64,000 nucleotides of DNA from Alligator mississippiensis (GCF_030867095.1 NC_081826.1:58558001-58622000); one strand, 5' to 3'. Positions 10,211 to 20,900 are shown, counted from the stretch's first letter. The notes: generated by a model not told the origin, from the letters alone. Numbers and translations: made by a program.

Positions 10211-10483
10211 TCCTTCAGGCGCTTGCTCCCATCACTTCCACCCATGTGGAGATATATTTTAAATTAGGCTAGCGCTGGCCAGGCACAAAACTGCAGGCTG
10301 CCACCCCCTTCCCCCAAGCCACCATCCTCCTTCCACTCCTGTGAGCCAGTGGATGCCCCACCTATGGCTATGATTGTGGTCCTCAGGGCTAGCCAATTTC
10401 TCTAAAAAATGTAGAGTGCAAACGTTGAAGAGCGCGAGGCTGACTGCTTGGAAGAATGTGCCCTAAGTGCTTTAACTGGTCAT

Positions 10484-10780
10484 AGGATCACAGAGTCGTA
10501 GGGCTGCAATGGACCTCCAGATGTCGTCTAGCCCAGGGGTGGGCAAAATGCAGCCAAGGGGCCGGATGTGGCCTGCCAGGCCATTCTATCTGGCCCACGG
10601 GGCTCCTAAAAATTTAGAAAATTAATATTTATCTGCCCCCGGCTGCCTATCATGCAGCCCTCGATGGCTTGCCAAAACTCAGTAAGCGACCCTCCACCCA
10701 AAATAATTGCCTGCCCCTGGTCTAGTCCAACCCCCCTTTGCAGCTGGACTTTACCCACTGATGGAGCCTCAGGTGTACAG
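10484..10780 (-). mobile_element. CR1 LINE 3' end, split by a small hAT
   Basis: Short pieces on both sides of the 186-bp hAT element read as the minus-strand CR1 3' end (ATAGGATCACAGAGTCGTAG, then a GGACCT-like block, then CCAACCCCC). This resembles the CR1 terminus at 21988-22163. Only the last roughly 110 bp of the LINE remain. Confidence 0.65.
10534..10719. mobile_element. Charlie-like non-autonomous hAT element
   Basis: The termini are CAGGGGTGGGCAA and, on the reverse complement, CAGGGGCAGGCAA, typical of hAT-Charlie non-autonomous elements. The flanks are GTCTAGCC (10526-10533) and GTCTAGTC (10720-10727), an 8-bp target duplication with one later change. It is 186 bp with no coding potential and inserted into the tail of a CR1. 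Confidence 0.85.
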
Positions 10781-10796
10781 GATCCATACATTCGTA

Positions 10797-10865
10797 GTAT
10801 TTGTATCCTATAAAAGGAACTAAGTCACACACACATACACACACACGGGACCTTGGTGATCTTGA
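10797..10865 (+). repeat. CA-containing repeat, related to 13890-14000
   Basis: The block TTTGTATCCTATAAAAGGAA followed by CTAAGTC, a CA run and then GGTGATC recurs with small changes at 13890-14000 and, in part, at 13440-13500 and 13830-13870. The repeated unit thus contains a hypervariable CA core. Confidence 0.6.
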
Positions 10866-11843
10866 ACTTTCCTCACTGAAGCATCAGGACAGATTTACAG
10901 AAGGAACAGTTTACATTTTAGGAAGGCTCATTTATTTTACATGAAAAAATGTTCAACAACCGCAGGTCTTTGTGGTGACTTTCAAAGAAATTATGTGTAG
11001 CGGATGAAGGGGAAAAAACTTTACAAATTTCCAAAAAGAATAGATCCTGATGGTACATCAGTAATATAAATACACTATCTTTCCCAACTGCCTTTTATTT
11101 TTTTACTATAGTTACCAAAAATAGAGAGATGAGATTATCAATCTGGTCCTTCAGATTTGCTCTTCCTCTATAAATGTATCAACCTTGAATTTTTAAAGGT
11201 GATTTGTGGAGGAGTTGTGTTGTACTTTTTCTTTATTTATCAGTGAAAAATAAAGGAGGTCTGTAAAGTAGTTGGTTAAAGGATAGTCCTTCATCCATCA
11301 GAAATTGCTTCTCCTATATTAGGAGATACATTAAAAAAAATGATGTCTGTCATCATCAGACATCATCAGTATATTTTTATGTAAAAGCAACAAAAAAAAA
11401 GTGCACCATAAATACCAGATTTTGCAGGGAACAGGACAAGCTTTTTTGATGTTTTTGGACATTCTCTGGCTTTATACCAAATATTCCTCACAGATAAGGA
11501 CAAAGCAAGCCACACCTGAAATCTAATATGTTAAGAGTTATAGTACCCGTGGCACCATTTGTATATGGATTTATTTATAACATATACTTGATAAAACCCT
11601 ACTTCTAGTGAAGTCAAAGGCAGTTTTGTCATTAAATTCACCAGAGCTGAGATTTCATCTACTATTATTAGCCACTAATTTCTTCAATAGTGACCTAAGT
11701 ATGGCCTCAGTTAAGATAATAAAAACAAAATTTACCATCAAATGTACTATGTTGTCTGGTAATTGAAGAGAGCATCCACAAAATTGCTTGCTGGTGATTC
11801 CACCCAAAAATCTTCCCCCACGGATTCTTCAGATGTTCTAGAC

Positions 11844-12144
11844 CAGTAGTTCACAACCTTTTTAGACTAAAGGCACCCACTCCTTGATAGATTAAAGACA
11901 CCCCTAAGAAAATGTCAGCTCTTAGTTTTCACTTTATTTTCAACTACAGAAAACTAGTAGAGCAATTCTTCCATTGCAAAAAATTCAGAAAGACCACAAC
12001 AGGACAGATGCTTTCAGCATTATGGATTCCTGTTTCAGACTTTTATCTTGTGAATCATGTTTGCATATCTAACAGTGTTCACAGAGCATAGCACTGTGCA
12101 ACATCCCTGAAAGAATCCCAGGGCACCCTGGTTAAGAATTGCTG
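11844..12144 (+). mobile_element. hAT-type non-autonomous element
   Basis: The left end CAGTAGTTCACAACC and the reverse complement of the right end, CAGCAATTCTTAACC, form the kind of imperfect terminal repeats seen in hAT elements with the CAGTGGTTCTCAACC terminus. An internal block around 11985-12075 (GAAAGACCACAACAGGACAG onward) recurs at 13150-13240 on the minus strand and at 52780-52858 on the plus strand, giving three family members here. The target duplication is no longer clear, so the copy is old. Confidence 0.7.
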
Positions 12145-12699
12145 CTGTACACTTTATCTTCTTTATTGAGAAGAGACCACCATACATTTATACTGGGCAG
12201 TGGTTTGATGCTAACAAATACTGGGGATTACAATGAAGGCACTACATGAGACTGTATTATTAGACTGCAAAGAGGAATTAAACATAATTCATTAAAAGAG
12301 CAAAATTAGTGAATGAATCCATATACCAAGGACAGGGAAATGGAACAAAGAGCTGGCCCTTTCTCCCTCCCTACAACAGGCACACAAGCAGGACACTTTT
12401 GCAGAATTTTGCCCTCAACACAAGGACTATGACAAAGTTAGCATCATAACCACTACTAACCTCTTCAAAGAGGTCAGACAGGCTTTTCAGAGGGGTGACT
12501 CCATTTATCCATTTTGGTACTGGGCAGTATAGTAGAGAAAGTCTATATCATGTATTCTGTAACCCAGTGTTCCTCTTCATTTGCCAGGAAATTCCTGGCA
12601 CAGTGCCTCTGAGTGCTCAGAGAGGGTAACTTGGGCATGACAGAGGTATACAAAATGAAGAATCCTATACAGACATTACAATCAGCACTTCTTTACAAA

Positions 12700-12890
12700 C
12701 TACAGTAACAGAAGGAGAACAGATGACAACACAAACTGCTAAAAGGAAGTACTTCCTAATACAAGACATAATTAACCTGTGGAACTCGCTGTCACAAGAT
12801 ATAATAGAGACAAAGACTTTATTGGGTATTTAGAAGAGAATTAGACATCTATAACACAAATGGGAAAATCTGGAACTATGTTAGAAAGGA
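12700..12890 (+). mobile_element. Old CR1/L3-like 3' fragment
   Basis: The plus strand holds a degraded version of the LINE C-terminal segment (GTGGAACTCGCTGTCACA with flanking sequence). The same segment recurs in the better-preserved CR1 copies just before their ORF2 stop. It is short and full of stops. Confidence 0.5.
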
Positions 12891-13070
12891 TATGAATTAG
12901 AAATACCTTTGAGCTTTTCCTCAGAACTAATTGTTGGATTTCTGAAACGTTTCGCAAGAAAATGCCCCACATGGATAGCTTATTTCATAATTGCTCACCA
13001 ACAGATTGCAAAATTTCTTTCTTGATGGTAGATACTTGGTACACAGCTCTTTTGAAAAACAGGTTGCTTA

Positions 13071-13093
13071 TTTATTTATTTATTTATTTATAC
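13071..13093. repeat. TTTA tetranucleotide microsatellite
   Basis: A short perfect (TTTA)n tract directly precedes the minus-strand hAT fragment. Confidence 0.85.
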
Positions 13094-13094
13094 C

Positions 13095-13285
13095 AACAAT
13101 TCTCACCCTGGGGTTCCTTGGGATTCTTTCAATGTTAGTATTGTTAGGTCTGCAAACATGATTCACAAGATAAACCCAGAGATTTCAAATAGGAATCCAT
13201 AATGTTAAAACTATTCTGACCTCTGTTGGCCTTTCTAAATTCTTTGCAATAGACTAATAACCCTATTAATTTTCTACAGTAAAAA
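13095..13285 (-). mobile_element. hAT-type element fragment, same family as 11844-12144
   Basis: On the minus strand this segment repeats the internal and right-hand parts of the 11844-12144 element. It includes the ATGGATTCCTATTTGAAATC block and the terminal region ending in the AATTGTTGGTA complement. It is diverged and its left terminus is lost. Confidence 0.6.
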
Positions 13286-13439
13286 AAAGAACGGAAACTG
13301 GAAGCTGTATTTTTTGAGTACCTCCAGTTCATTGAAGAGGGCCTCAGTCTAAAAAAAATTTAGACGACTGATTCATATGTTTAATTATGGATTCATAAAA
13401 CTACTTTTGGGGTTGTCTTTAAAAAACTTGGTCCAAATA

Positions 13440-13798
13440 TTTTAGTTGCTTGATACCAGATCACTGTTAGATTTGGTAATGTGATGGGATCACCAAATTC
13501 CCTAGTGTGTTTGTGCGTGCATACATGCACAGCACACATGTGTATATATATATATACACACAGATACATCTGCTTGCATACACGTACAAACACATATGTA
13601 TATATGTGTATATATATTCTCAGCTCCTTCAGACTTCAGAATAAGAACATTAAAAAATTCTCATCAAGAAAACATCTATGCCAATATGCTCTCTTTTTTT
13701 TGCATAGCAGAGCTGAGTTCTGAGATGCTGCCCTACAAACAGGATCTATTTATTTTCTGTAGCTGGCTTTCCAATCATGTGTGTGCATGTCTGTGTGT

Positions 13799-13836
<38 letters not shown>

Positions 13837-13918
13837 AGCAATTTGGTGATTGTATCATGTTTGTGTCCCATAATCAATATAAAATTAGAGATATTTGTAT
13901 CCTATAAGAGGAACTAAG

Positions 13919-13958
<40 letters not shown>

Positions 13959-14000
13959 CCCGGAGAATTTGATGATCACATCCCATTTCTGTTCCAAAGA
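13440..14000. repeat. Cluster of CA/CT microsatellites within repeated units
   Basis: There are CA and TA runs at 13540-13562 and 13590-13620, a CA run at 13806-13833, and a CT run followed by a CA run at 13919-13959. They sit between copies of a block containing ATTTGGT(G/A)AT and GATCAC. The pattern suggests a repeat unit with a simple-sequence core that has been duplicated and inverted. Confidence 0.6.
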
Positions 14001-14280
14001 TATAACAGAGGCTCAATCCAGGTCCCTCTAAAGTCAGGAGATGTTCTTCTGTGGCTTTACTAACAGCTGGATAAGACCCCAGAATAACCACCCAGACAAA
14101 TCAGAAATATACAATGATGTATTAAAAAGCTGATCATTTCTCATGATTGTATATGTTAAAATGTGTGGAAGCCCAATGTTAAAGTTTCCATTGCACGCTA
14201 TCTGAGAGAGCTGAAAATAATTATTTGTATATATATTGATAACAAGTCTTTCTATCCAAATGGTGTTTTCATAGTTTCAT

Positions 14281-15296
14281 TGTTTCACAGTTAGTAGGGT
14301 CGGAAGGGACCTGAGCAGATCAAGTCCGACCCCCTGCCATGGGCAGGAAAGGATGCTTGGGTCGAACAACCCTGGCTAGGTGATTATCCAGCCTCCTTCT
14401 GAAGACCCCCAGGGTAGAAGCGAGCACCACTTCCCTTGGAAGTTGGTTCCAGATCCTAGCCGCCCTGACAGTGAAGTAGCGCCTCCTGATATCTAGCCTG
14501 AATCTACTCTCAGTCAACTTATGGCCGTTATTCCTTGTTAGTCCCGGTAGTGCTCAGGGGAACAGGGACTCTCCCATTGCCTGCTGGTCCCCCTTGGCCA
14601 GTTTATAGATGGCTACCAGATTCCCTCTCAGCCTTCTCTTGTGGAGGCTGAACAGGTTCAGGTCCCTTAGCCTCCCCTCGTAGGGCCTGCCTTGCTGCCC
14701 AGAATCATGCAAGTGGCCCTCCTCTGGACCCTCTCGATGCTGGCCACTTCCCTCCTGAAGTGCAGTGCCCAGAACTGGATGCAGTACTCCAACTGCGGCC
14801 TGACCAGTGTCACATAGAGGGGGAGGATCACCTCATTGGACCTGCTCATGATGCATCTGTGGATGCATGACAAGGTGCGCTTAGGTTTCTTGACTGTGTC
14901 CTCACATTGGCTGCCCATGTTCATCTTGGAATCAATAATGACTCCAAGATCCTTTTCTGCCTCTGTGCTGACGAGAAGGGAGTTCCCCAGCCTGTAGGTA
15001 TGCTGCTGGTTCTTCCTCCCTATGTGCAATACCTTGCACTTGTCAGTGTTGAAGCCCATCCTGTTCTCATCTGCCCACCCCTGTAACCTGTCCAGATTTA
15101 GTTGCAGCCTGTCCCTCTCCTCTAGCTTGCCCACTTCGCCCCACATCTTAGTGTCATCCACGAATTTGAACAAGGTGCTTTTCACCCCATATCCAAGTCA
15201 CTGATGAAGATGTTGAATAGTGCAGGCCTGAGGACTGATACCTGGGGAAGCCCACTGCCCACATCCCTCCAGGTCGAAAATGACCCATCCACCACC
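14281..15296 (-). mobile_element. CR1 LINE, left part of an interrupted copy
   Basis: The CR1 3' end (TCATAG...TTAGTAGGGTCGGAAGGGAC) is at 14281. Reading leftward on the minus strand, the frame at 14667-15185 encodes the reverse-transcriptase C-terminal half, from [10 protein letters not shown] through the PQLEYCIQFWALHF motif. The copy is interrupted at 15296 by a second CR1 and resumes at 18114-18175 with the preceding residues (VRWVANWLERHTQRVVV). It is frame-disrupted near its 3' end. Confidence 0.85.
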
Positions 15297-18113
15297 TGCT
15301 TGCACAAAACATCTACGACTTAGTAGGGCTAACGGAAACCTGGTGGGATTCGTCCCACGACTGGGCGGTACATATTGAGGGTTATAGATTGTACAGAAAG
15401 GACAGAAAAAATTGTACAGAAAAAAAAAATTGTACAGAAAAAAGGGGGAGGGATTGCACTCTATGTCAATGAGCAATATACGTCAACCCTCATCAAGACA
15501 GAATCCAAGGATGAGGAAGTAGAAGGATTGTGGTTTAGGCTACATGGAGGGCAAGGAGAAAGGGATTCGGTGGTAGGGGTCTGCTACAGACCCCCACATC
15601 AAGGAGAAGAAATAGATGCGGAGCTCCTGAGGCAACTCTCGGAGACCATAAAAGCTAAAGAGGTGGTAGTCGTGGGGGACCTAAACTACCCAGACATCTG
15701 CTGGGATACACAGACGGCAAAGTCCCACTGCTCACGCAGGTTTCTAACCTGTGTACAGGACCTCCACCTGACACAGGAGGTACATGGTCCCACTAGGGGG
15801 AATGCCATACTGGATCTGGTATTGGCAACGGGGGATGACATGGTAGGGGACCTACAGATCAGTAGCCATCTGGAGGACAGTGATCACCTAATAATAGAAT
15901 TCACCATAGGGCATCGAGTGGGTAAGGAAACTAGTAGGGTGAAAGTGCTAGACTTTAGGAAAGCTGATTTAAATGAACTCAGGCGATTAGTCAAGGACGC
16001 ACTGCAGATTAGGAGTTTTGAAGTGATGGGAGCCCAAGAAGGGTGGCTGTGCCTTAAGGAAACGATCCTTTGGGCACAAAGCGAGACGATCCCCGTGCGG
16101 GGTAAAAGAGGGAAAGGGGCCAGGAGGCTTCCTTGGCTGACCAGAGAAATCCAGGGCAGCCTAAGGGCCAAAAGGGGAGCACATAAAAAGTGGAAACAGG
16201 GAGAGATCACCAAAAACGAATATACCTCCTCTGCTCGTGCTTGTAGAGAGCCAGTTAGATGGGCCAAAGCTACCATGGAGCTGAGGATGGCATCCCAAGT
16301 AAAGGACAACAAGAAATTGTTTTTTAGATATATAGGGAGTAAAAGGAAGGCCCAGGGAGGAATAGGACCCCTACTAAAGGGGCAGAAACAATTGGTGACG
16401 GACAGGGGGGACAAGGCTGAACTCCTCAACGAGTTCTTTGTCTCAGTGTTCCTAAACGAGGGGCACGACAAGTCTCTCACTGGGGTTGTAGAGAGGCAGC
16501 AGCAAGGCACCAGACTTCCATGCGTAGACCCTGAGATGGTGCAGAGTCACTTGGAAGAACTGGATGCCTTTAAGTCAGCAGGCCCGGATGAGCTCCATCC
16601 GAGGGTGCTGAAGGCACTGGCCGACATCATTGCAGAGCCACTGGCGGGAATATTTGAACGCTCGTGGTGCACAGGCCAAGTCCTGGAGGACTGGAAAACG
16701 GCCAATGTGGTCCCCATTTTCAAGAAGGGGAGGAAGGAGGACCCGGGCAACTATACGCCAGTCAGTCTCACCTCCATCCTTGGCAAAGTCTTTGAAAAAA
16801 TTATCAAGGCTCACATATGCAAGAGCCCGGCAGGACAAATTATGCTGAGGGGAAACCAGCACGGGTTCGTGGCAGGCAGATTGTGCCTGACCAATCTAGT
16901 CTCTTTTTATGACCAGGTTACGAAACGCCTGGACACAGGAGGAGGGGTGGATGTCGTATACTTAGACTTCAGGAAGGCCTTCGTTACGGTATCCCACCAC
17001 ACACTGATGAACAAGTTAAGAGGCTGTGACTTGGATGACTACACAGTCCGGTGGGTGGCAAATTGGCTGGAGGGTCACACCCAGAGAGTTGTGGTGGATG
17101 GGTCGGCTTCGACCTGGAAGGGTGTGGGCAGTGGGGTCCCGCAGGGCTCGGTCCTTGGACCGATACTCTTTAATGTCTTCATCAGCGACTTGGACGAGGG
17201 AGTGAAATGTACTCTGTCCGCGTTTGCAGATGACACAAAGCTATGGGGAGAAATGGACATGCCAGAGGGCAGGGAACAGCTGCAAGCAGACCTGGACAGG
17301 TTAGATAAGTGGGCAGAAAAAAACAGAATGCAATTCAAGAAGGAGAAATGCAAGGTGCTGCACCTGGGGAGGAAAAATGTCCAGCACACCTACAGCCTGG
17401 GGAATGACCTGCTGGGTGGCACGGAAGTTGAAAGGGATCTTGGAGTCCTAGTGGACTCCAGGATGAGCATGAGTCGGCAGTGTGATGAAGCCATCAGAAA
17501 AGCCAATGGCACTTTGTCATGCATCACCAGATGCATGACGAATAGGTCCAAGGAGGTGATACTTCCCCTCTATCGGGCACTGGTCAGACCACAGTTGGAG
17601 TACTGCGTGCAATTCTGGGCGCCGCAATTCAAGAGGGATGTGGATAACCTGGAGAGGGTCCAGAGAAGGGCCACTCGTATGGTTAAGGGCCTGCAGACCA
17701 AGCCCTACAAGGAGAGACTAGGGAAACTGGACCTTTTCAGCCACCGCAAGAGAAGGTTGATAGGCGACCTTGTGGCTGCCTATAAGTTCATCACGGGGGC
17801 ACAGAAGGGAATTGGTGAGTATTTATTCACCAAGGCGCCCCCGGGGGTTACAAGAAATAATGGCCACAAGCTAGCAGAGAGCAGATTTAGATTGGACATT
17901 AGGAAGAACTTCTTCACAGTTCGAGTGGCCAAGGTCTGGAACAGGCTCCCAAGGGAGGTGGTGCTCTCCCCTACCCTGGGGGTCTTCAAGAGGAGGTTAG
18001 ATAACCATCTAGCTGGAGTCATCTAGACCCAGCACTCTTTCCTGCCTATGCAGGGGGTTGGACTCGATGATCTATTGAGGTCCCTTCCGACCCTAACATC
18101 TATGAATCTATGA
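15297..18113 (+). mobile_element. CR1 LINE with long open ORF2, inserted in another CR1
   Basis: The insertion is bounded by ACCACC at 15291-15296 and 18114-18119, a 6-bp target duplication. The element begins inside the endonuclease domain (GLTETWWD near 15327) and ends in the CR1 tail repeat AACATCTATGAATCTATGAA. Its 3' UTR reads GGACTCGATGATC then TTGAGGTCCCTTCCGACCC, a CR1 signature. It is a retroposon moved by its own endonuclease and reverse transcriptase. Confidence 0.92.
15444..18026 (+). CDS. CR1 ORF2 protein, endonuclease plus reverse transcriptase, 5'-truncated
   Basis: From the GGGIALYVNEQY segment to the stop at 18024-18026 the frame is open for about 860 residues. In order it holds an APE-type endonuclease (VVVVGDLNYPDICWD, then SDHLI), a linker, and a reverse transcriptase with VYLDFRKAF, GVPQGSVLGPILFN and the catalytic FADDTKLW. 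A C-terminal region follows with [15 protein letters not shown] and [14 protein letters not shown]. It lacks the extreme N terminus. Near 15405-15440 a duplicated A-rich TTGTACAGAAAA block shifts the frame relative to the upstream endonuclease start. Near-intactness implies a recent insertion, but the missing 5' end means it is not an autonomous source. The open frame itself extends back to 15375. Confidence 0.88.
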   Translation, partial: GGGIALYVNEQYTSTLIKTESKDEEVEGLWFRLHGGQGERDSVVGVCYRPPHQGEEIDAELLRQLSETIKAKEVVVVGDLNYPDICWDTQTAKSHCSRRFLTCVQDLHLTQEVHGPTRGNAILDLVLATGDDMVGDLQISSHLEDSDHLIIEFTIGHRVGKETSRVKVLDFRKADLNELRRLVKDALQIRSFEVMGAQEGWLCLKETILWAQSETIPVRGKRGKGARRLPWLTREIQGSLRAKRGAHKKWKQGEITKNEYTSSARACREPVRWAKATMELRMASQVKDNKKLFFRYIGSKRKAQGGIGPLLKGQKQLVTDRGDKAELLNEFFVSVFLNEGHDKSLTGVVERQQQGTRLPCVDPEMVQSHLEELDAFKSAGPDELHPRVLKALADIIAEPLAGIFERSWCTGQVLEDWKTANVVPIFKKGRKEDPGNYTPVSLTSILGKVFEKIIKAHICKSPAGQIMLRGNQHGFVAGRLCLTNLVSFYDQVTKRLDTGGGVDVVYLDFRKAFVTVSHHTLMNKLRGCDLDDYTVRWVANWLEGHTQRVVVDGSASTWKGVGSGVPQGSVLGPILFNVFISDLDEGVKCTLSAFADDTKLWGEMDMPEGREQLQADLDRLDKWAEKNRMQFKKEKCKVLHLGRKNVQHTYSLGNDLLGGTEVERDLGVLVDSRMSMSRQCDEAIRKANGTLSCITRCMTNRSKEVILPLYRALVRPQLEYCVQFWAPQFKRDVDNLERVQRRATRMVKGLQTKPYKERLGKLDLFSHRKRRLIGDLVAAYKFITGAQKGIGEYLFTKAPPGVTRNNGHKLAESRFRLDIRKNFFTVRVAKVWNRLPREVVLSPTLGVFKRRLDNHLAGVI

Positions 18114-18175
18114 ACCACCACTCTCTGGGTGTGCCTCTCCAGCCAATTTGCGACCCATCTCACTGTTTTGACTTC
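18114..18175 (-). mobile_element. CR1 LINE, right part of interrupted copy (pairs with 14281-15296)
   Basis: The minus strand encodes TVRWVANWLERHTQRVVV, the reverse-transcriptase segment immediately preceding the part found at 15296. Joining the two across the plus-strand CR1 restores order and direction, so they were one element. The copy is 5'-truncated near 18175. Confidence 0.8.
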
Positions 18176-18207
18176 ATATTTACTGTAAAGTGCTTCAGTA
18201 GTCTTGA

Positions 18208-18275
18208 GGGGTTTGGGTTGTAGCCGTGTTGGTCTAAGGACATAGGCAGACAAGGTTCCTTGGGTGAATTTGATA
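18208..18275 (+). mobile_element. 68-bp truncated retroposon with 13-bp target duplication
   Basis: The 13-bp direct repeat TCAGTAGTCTTGA lies at 18195-18207 and 18276-18288. The insert between them reads GTAGCCGTGTTGGTCTAAGG, then GGCAGACAAGGTTCCTTGGG. Its latter half is the same sequence as the start of the repeat at 45150. A long target duplication with a short truncated insert indicates a target-primed retroposon. Confidence 0.78.
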
Positions 18276-18544
18276 TCAGTAGTCTTGATTTCTTCAGATG
18301 CCTTGAATGTTATGAGCATTCTTTTTAACCTAAAAAAATAGTAAATTATCAGTTGGCCAGGAAATTCACTATCTGCAATACTAGACTTTTGCCTGTACTC
18401 CGGTTCATTTTGTAGAAAAACGAGATACCATTTGATGAAGCAAATACAAACTAGCATAGAGTTTTGATCTATTGACTATAATCCAATACAGAATGTATTA
18501 TTTGCCCCAAGTTCTTATTAAATTATTTTTAAATAATCATTTAA

Positions 18545-18686
18545 TCATCAGCTTGACCTCAAACCCTGGTAAGATTCTGGAGAAAATTATCAAGGAGACC
18601 CTTCTGGATAAGCTGGGCTGAGGACAACATCCTGAGGGATAGCTGGCTCAGTTCGCCGATGACACTAAACTTTGAGGCATAGTGTC
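18545..18686 (+). mobile_element. CR1 LINE, left part of an interrupted copy (pairs with 20901-21735)
   Basis: The plus strand encodes PGKILEKIIKE and ends with QFADDTKL, the reverse-transcriptase active-site region, then breaks off at TGTC (18683-18686). The very next codons of this frame (STPEDR) appear at 20901. An in-frame stop follows the active site. Confidence 0.8.
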
Positions 18687-20896
18687 ATAGATTTGATAGA
18701 CATTAGGGCTGGAAGGGACCTCGGAAGATCACCGAGTCCAGCCCCCTGCCCAAAGGGCAAGAAGTCAGCTGGGGTCATAGGATCCCAGCAAGATAAGCAT
18801 CCAGTTTGCTCTTGAAGGTGTTCAATGTAGGCGCTTGAACCACCTGCGGCGGCAGGCTGTTCCAGACCTTGGGGGCTCGGACAGTAAAGAAATTCTTCCT
18901 TATGTCCAGCCTGAAACAGTCTTGTCGTAGTTTATGACCATTCGACCTAGTCATCATCCCTTGGGGCGCTCTGGTGAACAAACATTCCCCCAGATACTGG
19001 TGGTCACCCCGATAAACTTATAGGTAGCCATCAGATCACCCCTGAGCCTGCGCTTTTCCAGGCTAAAGAGCCCCAGGGCGCTCAACCTGTCATCGTAGGG
19101 TCTGCTTCCCTGACCTCTGATCATGCGCGTGGCTCTTCTCTGGACTCTCTCAAGCTTCTCCACATCCTTTTTGAATTGTGGAGGCCAAAACTGGACGCAG
19201 TACTCCAGCTGCAGCCTCACTAAGGCCGAGTACAAGGGGAGAATGACGTCCCAGGATTTGCTTGAGAAGCATCTATGGATGTAAGCCAGCATTTTGGTTG
19301 CTTTTCTAGCCGCAGCATCTCACTGCAAGCTCATGTTCATCTTGTGGTCAATGATGACCCCCAAGTCTCTTTCTTGCATAGTGCTAGCCAACATAGCACT
19401 GCCGAGCCTATAAGGATGCTGTGGGTTTTTCTTCCCAAGGTGGAGAATCTTGCATTTATCAGCGTTGAACACCATCAGATTCTCGTCCGCCCACTTGCTG
19501 AGCCTGTCCAGGTCAGCCTGGATCACCCGCCTGTCTTCTAGTGTGGATGCTTTGCCCCAAAGTTTGGTGTCATCAGCGAACTTGGCCAGTCTGCTTCTGA
19601 CTCCAGTGTCCACATCATTAATGAAGATGTTGAACAGTATGGGTCCAAGGACAGAGCCTTGGGGGACCCCACTGGTCACAGGACACCATGATGAGTGACT
19701 TCCATCAATTACTACCCTCTGGGTCCGACCACGGAGCCAATTTTCCAGCCAGTGGATCGTGGAGGACCCAAGGTGACAATTGGCCAGTTTCTCCAAGAGG
19801 TGATCATGAGAAACCAGATCGAAGGCTTTTTTGAAGTCAAGATATATGACATCAATCTCTTCTCCCTTGTCCAGGTGATAGGTCACCTGGTTGTAGAAGG
19901 AAATGAGATTGGTCAAGCAAGACCTACCCACAACAAACCCGTGCTGGCTATCCCTTAAGATGTTGGCGTCGGCCAGTCCATTAAAGATGGCCTCTTTAAT
20001 AAACTTTTCTAAGATCTTCCCCGGGATAGAAGTCAGGCTGATGGGCCTATAGTTAGCCGGATCCACTTTCCTCCCTTTCTTGAAGATAGGCACCACATTG
20101 GCCTTCTTCCAGTCTTCGGGCTCTTCACCAGAGCACCAAGAGTTTTCAAAGATCCGCGCTAGAGGCTGGGCTATGATGCTCGCCAGCTCCTTGAGTACCC
20201 TGGGGTGAAGATTGTCAGGGCCGGATGACTTGAAGGTATCCAGCTTCTCAAGATGTTCCTTCACGAAGTCAGCATTAATGGAGAGCAGGGGATCACCCTC
20301 ACCCGGACTTCCCTGTCCCGTAGTGGGCATGGGTGTCCCATGGGACTGAAGAAAGACCGACGCAAAGTACCTATTTAAAAGTTTGGCTTTTTCCTGGGCG
20401 TCAGTTGTCAGTTGCCCCATCTGGTTCAGCAGGGGTCCAACGTTGCCCCTGCTTTTCCTCCGGCTCCCCACATATCTGAAAAAGGACTTTTTATTGTCCT
20501 TGATGCTCAAAGCTAGTTGGAGTTCAGTTGCAGCCTTGGCTTTCCTGGTCTGCTCCCTACAGGACCAGACCAGTGCAGAATAATCCTCCTTGGAGGTGAC
20601 TCCCATCCTCCATCCTTTGTAGGCCTTTCTTTTTAGCCTCCGGAGGTCTGCTAGGTCCCTGGAGAGCCAGGGGGGCTGCTGTGCCCTCTTGCTGCCTTTC
20701 CTCCGAGATGGAATAGACTTAGTTTGTGCATTGAGGATCGCTCCCTTGAGAAGCAACCACTCTTCTTGAACTCCCCTCTCCCCGTGGTCATGGTCCCTTA
20801 GGGCCTCACTGACAAGCCTCCTGAGCTTGTCGAAGTCGGCTTTCCTGAAGTCAAGGACTTCCGTGTTGCTGACTGACTTGCCAGCTTTTCGACGGA
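18687..20896 (-). mobile_element. CR1 LINE inserted in a plus-strand CR1
   Basis: The CR1 3' end (AGACATTAGGGCTGGAAGGG on the plus strand) is near 18702 and the 5' end, truncated before the reverse transcriptase, is at about 20896. TGTC flanks both sides (18683-18686 and 20897-20900). Internal order on the minus strand is pre-RT region, reverse transcriptase, C-terminal domain and 3' UTR. Confidence 0.88.
18954..20896 (-). pseudogene. CR1 ORF2 reverse transcriptase, one internal stop
   Basis: The frame running from 20896 down to 19320 encodes VLDFRKADFDKLRRLV, then VIYLDFKKAF, GVPQGSVLGPILFNIF and KFADDTKLWG. It continues in the same frame to 18954 after a single TGA at 19317-19319, where relatives have a Cys codon (QCD). 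The endonuclease is absent because of 5' truncation. Near 18960 the frame shifts, and the last segment (FRLDIRKNFFTVRAPKVWNS) is in another frame. The copy is slightly more decayed than the one at 15297. Confidence 0.85.
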
Positions 20897-20900
20897 TGTC

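Noticed and set aside
9600..10272. Open frames of 136-203 codons on both strands around the GDAP1 start
   Set aside because: They arise from the high G+C of the CpG island. Only the minus-strand frame ending in LVLYHWTQSFSSQK has family similarity.
15884..16510. A 208-codon minus-strand frame inside the intact CR1
   Set aside because: It is antisense to the CR1 ORF2 and has no similarity of its own.
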